Source of the DNA: Phlebotomus papatasi
Lineage: Eukaryota; Arthropoda; Insecta; Diptera; Psychodidae
NCBI RefSeq assembly: GCF_024763615.1
Contig: NC_077223.1
Coordinates: forward strand, 76,570,627-76,634,626
Direction of reading: 5' to 3'
DNA length: 64,000 nt
Position 1 is the first letter of the stretch, and every line of letters starts with the position of its first letter. Positions 60,701-64,000 of this stretch are shown here, in pieces. The notes under the pieces are model-generated. The model saw only the letters and a program-made list of their open reading frames with translations, was not told the origin of the DNA and ran no database searches. Made by a program: the position numbers and the translations under genes.

Positions 60701-63700
60701 CCAGTTCGGAATTTACAAACACCTTTTGATGTATATTAAGGAAATAACTCAAAAATAGCTCACACCTTTTCACATTTTCTTACAAAAATAAAATAAAATC
60801 TATCACCTACCTCAACTTCACCCTGATCGATAACGTAAAAATTATCACCTTCATCCCCCTGCTGAATAATTGATTCACCTGTTAAGCAATTAACTGGGAA
60901 CATTGCATCGAAAATGTCTGATCGTTCATTCTCATCCAAGTGAGAGAAAAGGACATTTTTGGCAATGGCCTTTGACAGAGCCGCCATAGTCTTGTAGTCC
61001 TTTGGTACAACCTATAAAAAGAGCCATACCACCAACAGAATTAATATTACTCCCATATACCAATCCCCCCATGTCTCTGTAAAAGGTTATACGATAATTT
61101 AATATGAGCCCCTCCACATATATGAGTTTTATTGCCCTCGAGAGCATTTGAGCATGATTTAATATTCTCATATTTAAGACTTCCGAAAGAAGATTAGTTT
61201 CCGTATATTATAACAGAGAAACATTGCCTCAGGGAGACATGTCACACACACAAAATGATGGGAAATAGAAAATTTGTTATCAAAAACCTTTTACCAAGAA
61301 TAATATATTGATTTTTTTTTCTTGCAAATGAATTCATTCCAATTTGCTCCTGCAAAAACCAAATATTTTCTCTGTGCAGCATCAAATGGAGTTATGTAAA
61401 TTTTAACAAAATTTTAATCCAAACAACCATTCACCATCAGAGAATCCCCATAGAGTACAGACATTTGATGAAATTACTATTCAATTATTCGTTCAAGATG
61501 TGCAAATATCCCCAACTCTCCCTCTTTTGACTGAACTTTTCAGAACTAATTAGAAAGGATTATTTCAGCTTTCATCACAATTGTGAGAAATGTTTGAATA
61601 GTACATAAAAAAAACGAAAACAACGATTTTAATTGGTGAAATAATCTAAAATTAATTAGAAAACTTGTCTGAATTTTGCAGGATTAATATATAATAGTTT
61701 TTATTGTTTCGATGTTTCTATAAAGAAAATACACAAAGAACTAGCAAATAAAATTGAAATAACCAACGAGAAATTTAAAAAAAACCACGTTTTTGCAATT
61801 CCTTTAATATTTTAATCACTTTACTAGCTATATTAGAATATATGTATTCAAATATTTCCCAACAAATTTCAATTTAAGTACGTACAGTATCGGCCAAAAG
61901 TTGCTTGACAAATCTATGTTAGACAAACCAAGAGGAAAAAAATAATAGAAAAAATAACTTTTCAATTTTTTTCCTTTTGCAAGTGAGTAGCTTGTAATCC
62001 ATAGATGTTATTTATGTATTTCTAAAAATTAATTAATTTTCTTTCATATTGAAAATAAATATTTCCCAAAAGTGTTCAATTTTTATCGGTCAAGTTTCTT
62101 GACACGCTTGTAAAATTTACTCAAAATTGTTATATAAGAGAAGTGTGCCAAATTTCGTCCACTTTGAGTGCAATTTCGGTCATGCAAATAAATTAATTAA
62201 AATTATGTATGTAATATTCGAGTAGTCAATGAATTCATTTGTGTGTGTCAATGAATTGTTAATAGTGAATCAATCTTTAAATTTCGAGTAAAATTTCCCA
62301 GCTGGATCCTGTATTTCGCGTAAAAAAGTATAAACTTTGTGAACGTCTCTCCGGTGAGGTAGTGTTGCCTATTCCGGCAACATCTTTTGCTTTCCTAAAT
62401 TTCTTATTCATTTTGTGTTTTTTTTTCAATTTCTGAGTTCTACAATGTCCAGAGAAAAAAACCATCGCTTCTATGAAAAAGATGATGTGGAAAAGGCCTT
62501 GGAAGAGTTCAGGAAGGGCAAATTGCTACGAGAATCTGCGCGTAAACTTGAGATGCTACTCTTCAGGTCTTCAGGACAAATTACACGGAACATCTCAGGG
62601 CTTGGGGGTCATATAAACGTATTAAACTAAATATTAAACTCGTTCCGTTTGACGTTTTCAAATTTTCTCTCAGTTGCATCACAAAAGGTGGTCAGAAAAA
62701 AGGTGGCCGATATTACACACAAAGTGGCCGAAATACTACCCAAAGAAATGTCCATATTATTATTGATTTTTCAATATTTTAGGAAGTGATTTGAAGAAAA
62801 CAAAGACGATAAACTAGTTTTCAAGGTTCCACACATAACATTCCCGAAAAGGAAGTAACAAAAAATATCAATATGAAAATATTACATTTCAAACTTAGGA
62901 CTTCGGTGCTTATATGCAACTATGCCGAAATTTAGCACACTTACCCTAAATTTTAATGCATTTTATTTTCAATAAAATATTGTGAAAAAACGAATTAAGA
63001 AAGAAAATACAAATTTTAAGAATATTAAAGAAAATTAAACTGAAAGAATATTAAATTCACTCATTTTTCGGCATAGTTATTGGCGTATAAAATGTTCTAT
63101 TTAAGTGGGAGAATTTTTAGAAGATCGAAAAAACACAGAAATATGCACAATTTTAGATGTACTTTTCCAACAAATCTTTAAAAAATATACTTTATTTTCG
63201 TGGTAGATTCTTGATATGTTTACAAGAATTGTTGAGGATGGAATTTTGCATCATTTTAGCTTTATGCGACTACCACCGGGTAAATAGGGCCGAAGATATA
63301 AATTTATGAATTTTAGAAAACAGCAAAAAACTAAAAATGTATATTCAAAAAAATCTATAGACGTGATCCGAACAAACAGATTTCAGATTTGAGATCCTTA
63401 AATGACCCTCTAACAAGTTTTGCTACTCTCGTCAAAGACACCCACAAAAAGGTAAATTTTGTCGCACAGTGTTTAATAGAAAAATTAATTTGAAATTTAA
63501 AAATTCGGTAAATTTTTGATTTTCGTGGTTATGTCAAAAGTTATTATTTCTTCACATTGTGAATTAGTTTCACATTCTTTTTCAATGCTGAATAGCAATC
63601 CAGAAAAATTCTTTGCAATTTTAGAATGTCGTAAATCACAGAAAATTTACAACTTGCTATGCAGAAAATGCTCCCACAGTCCAATAAAAAAAGTACCTCT

Positions 63701-63958
63701 CGCAGTGAGATCTCAAGGCATGAATATCGGTTATTTATGGGAATATCATTGGGAAAATTCTTCCTGCTATACATCATAATGGCATCATGTTGTACTAACC
63801 TTTTTGACATAGCTAGTGGCGTCTTCCTCTGTTACGGGCTCCGCGGAAATTCCACCACGCCGTCTAACTGGTGGTGCCGTTGATTGTGGCATTGGGCTCA
63901 AATCTTCACACTCTTCTGGACTTGTGGCTTGTTTAGTCGCGTCCAATTTCGCTTGCTC
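54734..63958 (-). CDS. Pka-R1: cAMP-dependent protein kinase type I regulatory subunit, 3' part, 6 exons (5' end outside window)
   Basis: Minus-strand exons in coding order are 63958-63800, 61011-60811, 60722-60503, 60413-60250, 55054-54918 and 54818-54734. They join in frame to 321 codons plus a TAA. Human PRKAR1A has 381 aa, so only about the first 60 residues, the dimerisation/docking domain, are missing to the right of the window. The first visible exon holds the pseudosubstrate inhibitor RRRGGIS, with Gly instead of a phospho-acceptor, as in type I subunits. CNB domain A has FGELALIYGTPRAATV and domain B has FGEIALLLDRPRAATV. Both are complete phosphate-binding cassettes with the conserved Glu and Arg. 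The C-terminus ends NSFVSLSV like vertebrate RI. The protein binds two catalytic subunits and releases them on cAMP. The intron between domain B exons (55055-60249) is 5.2 kb and holds several mobile sequences. T-rich plus-strand sequence below 54730 is probably the 3' UTR. Confidence 0.95.
56230..56480 (+). pseudogene. Pogo/Tigger-like transposase fragment (helix-turn-helix region)
   Basis: The peptide EQQLAAEKSCKDFQIPKTTF followed by SDRV resembles the psq-type helix-turn-helix of pogo/Tigger transposases (pattern ..S...A..F.IPKTTL.DR). Upstream and downstream frames are broken. The blocks ggaaagttggac near 55720 and gtccaactttcc near 56691 are inverted and may mark the element's sides. In the long Pka-R1 intron. 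Confidence 0.55.
56831..58640. mobile_element. GC-richer non-coding element with matching ends and an internal array of about 295 bp units
   Basis: taggtgagattcttaac at 56831-56847 is an exact complement of gttaagaatctcaccta at 58606-58622. The left end also forms a hairpin (aggtgagatt / aatctcacct), and ataatcctaac on the left matches ggttaggattat on the right. Inside, the block aaattttagtatgtt recurs at 57178, 57478 and 57765, ccggttcta at about 57300, 57599 and 57895, and a ggggcgc or ggtggcgc block at about 57400, 57689 and 57988. There is no open reading frame of note. Contains a C-rich run near 57078-57103 and ggccggccggccg near 56967. Family not recognised. Confidence 0.65.
59071..59242. 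repeat. Palindromic MITE, family CGAACGTTCATG, copy 3
   Basis: Arms ctctcccttcaaacgttca and tgaacgttcgaagggagag. The centre tcttaggaaaacttaaag matches 17073-17292. In the Pka-R1 intron. Confidence 0.75.
59572..59826. repeat. Palindromic MITE, family GGCACACCTTTTAGATC, copy 2
   Basis: Arms gggcacaccttttagatca and gatctaaaaggtgtgccgg, with atttcatgaagtcgaattt paired to its complement. Same family as 27764-28029. In the Pka-R1 intron. Confidence 0.8.
61888..62136 (-). mobile_element. Tc1-like non-autonomous fragment, copy 2
   Basis: Begins cagtatcggccaaaagttg and shares tgtaatccatagatg and gtaaaatttactcaaaat with the inverse of 4445-4683. It directly abuts the pogo-like element at 62137. Confidence 0.6.
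62137..62946 (+). mobile_element. Pogo-like DNA transposon, copy 4, with transposase start
   Basis: Ends agagaagtgtgccaaattt and gccgaaatttagcacac + ttaccc, flanked by TA. From about 62445 it encodes FYEKDDVEKALEEFRKGK and LLRESARKLEM, the first helices of a psq/pogo DNA-binding domain, then loses the frame. At 810 bp it is the longest uninterrupted copy in the window. Confidence 0.7.
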
Positions 63959-64000
63959 CTGCAAAACAAAATCACGCAAACCCCATCACATTTGGTTTCC

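Overview
This is a eukaryotic, AT-rich, intron-rich window from an insect, most likely a nematoceran fly. Sand-fly-like is a guess from gene content and repeat style, not something the sequence proves. Five protein-coding genes can be reconstructed exon by exon with GT..AG introns and consistent phases. They are glutamate decarboxylase (Gad1, + strand, 8 coding exons, 1208-28503, 510 aa), a clan-3 cytochrome P450 (- strand, 5 exons, 20090-23841, 499 aa) lying entirely inside Gad1 intron 5, fumarylacetoacetase (+ strand, 4 exons, 31036-33633, 417 aa), a type II BMP receptor of the wishful-thinking/BMPR2 class (+ strand, 4 exons, 37430-43815, 896 aa), and the 3' six exons of a type I PKA regulatory subunit (- strand, 54734-63958, start lies beyond the right edge).

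Layout. 1-1200 is upstream of the Gad1 start codon. 1208-28503 is Gad1, whose large introns hold the P450 and many small transposons. 28504-31035 is the probable Gad1 3' UTR plus the gap to fumarylacetoacetase. 31036-33660 is fumarylacetoacetase. 33745-36560 is almost entirely transposon debris. 37430-44150 is the receptor. 44150-54733 holds no recognisable gene, only repeats, with a possible minus-strand promoter near 52.7 kb. 54734 to the right end is the PKA subunit with a 5.2 kb intron full of repeats. Gad1, fumarylacetoacetase and wit are also close neighbours in Drosophila (region 64A, from memory), so the left two thirds looks like conserved microsynteny.

The genes do not form an operon or pathway. 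They cover GABA synthesis, oxidative metabolism of lipophilic compounds, the last step of tyrosine breakdown, BMP signalling and cAMP signalling. What dominates the rest is short non-autonomous DNA transposons. Several families occur two or more times, most have terminal inverted repeats and TA target duplications, and many sit inside one another. The best examples are a three-level nest at 25862-27335, a fold-back element inside a pogo-like element at 14908-16885, a Tc1-like element inside a dead mariner at 35332-35965, and a 263 bp insert with a 12 bp flanking repeat at 22573-22835. The least explained piece is 56831-58640, which is locally GC-rich and non-coding, has matching ends and an internal array of about three diverged units of roughly 295 bp. 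I see no CRISPR array, rRNA, tRNA or bacterial-type system, and nothing I would confidently call a new biological system.
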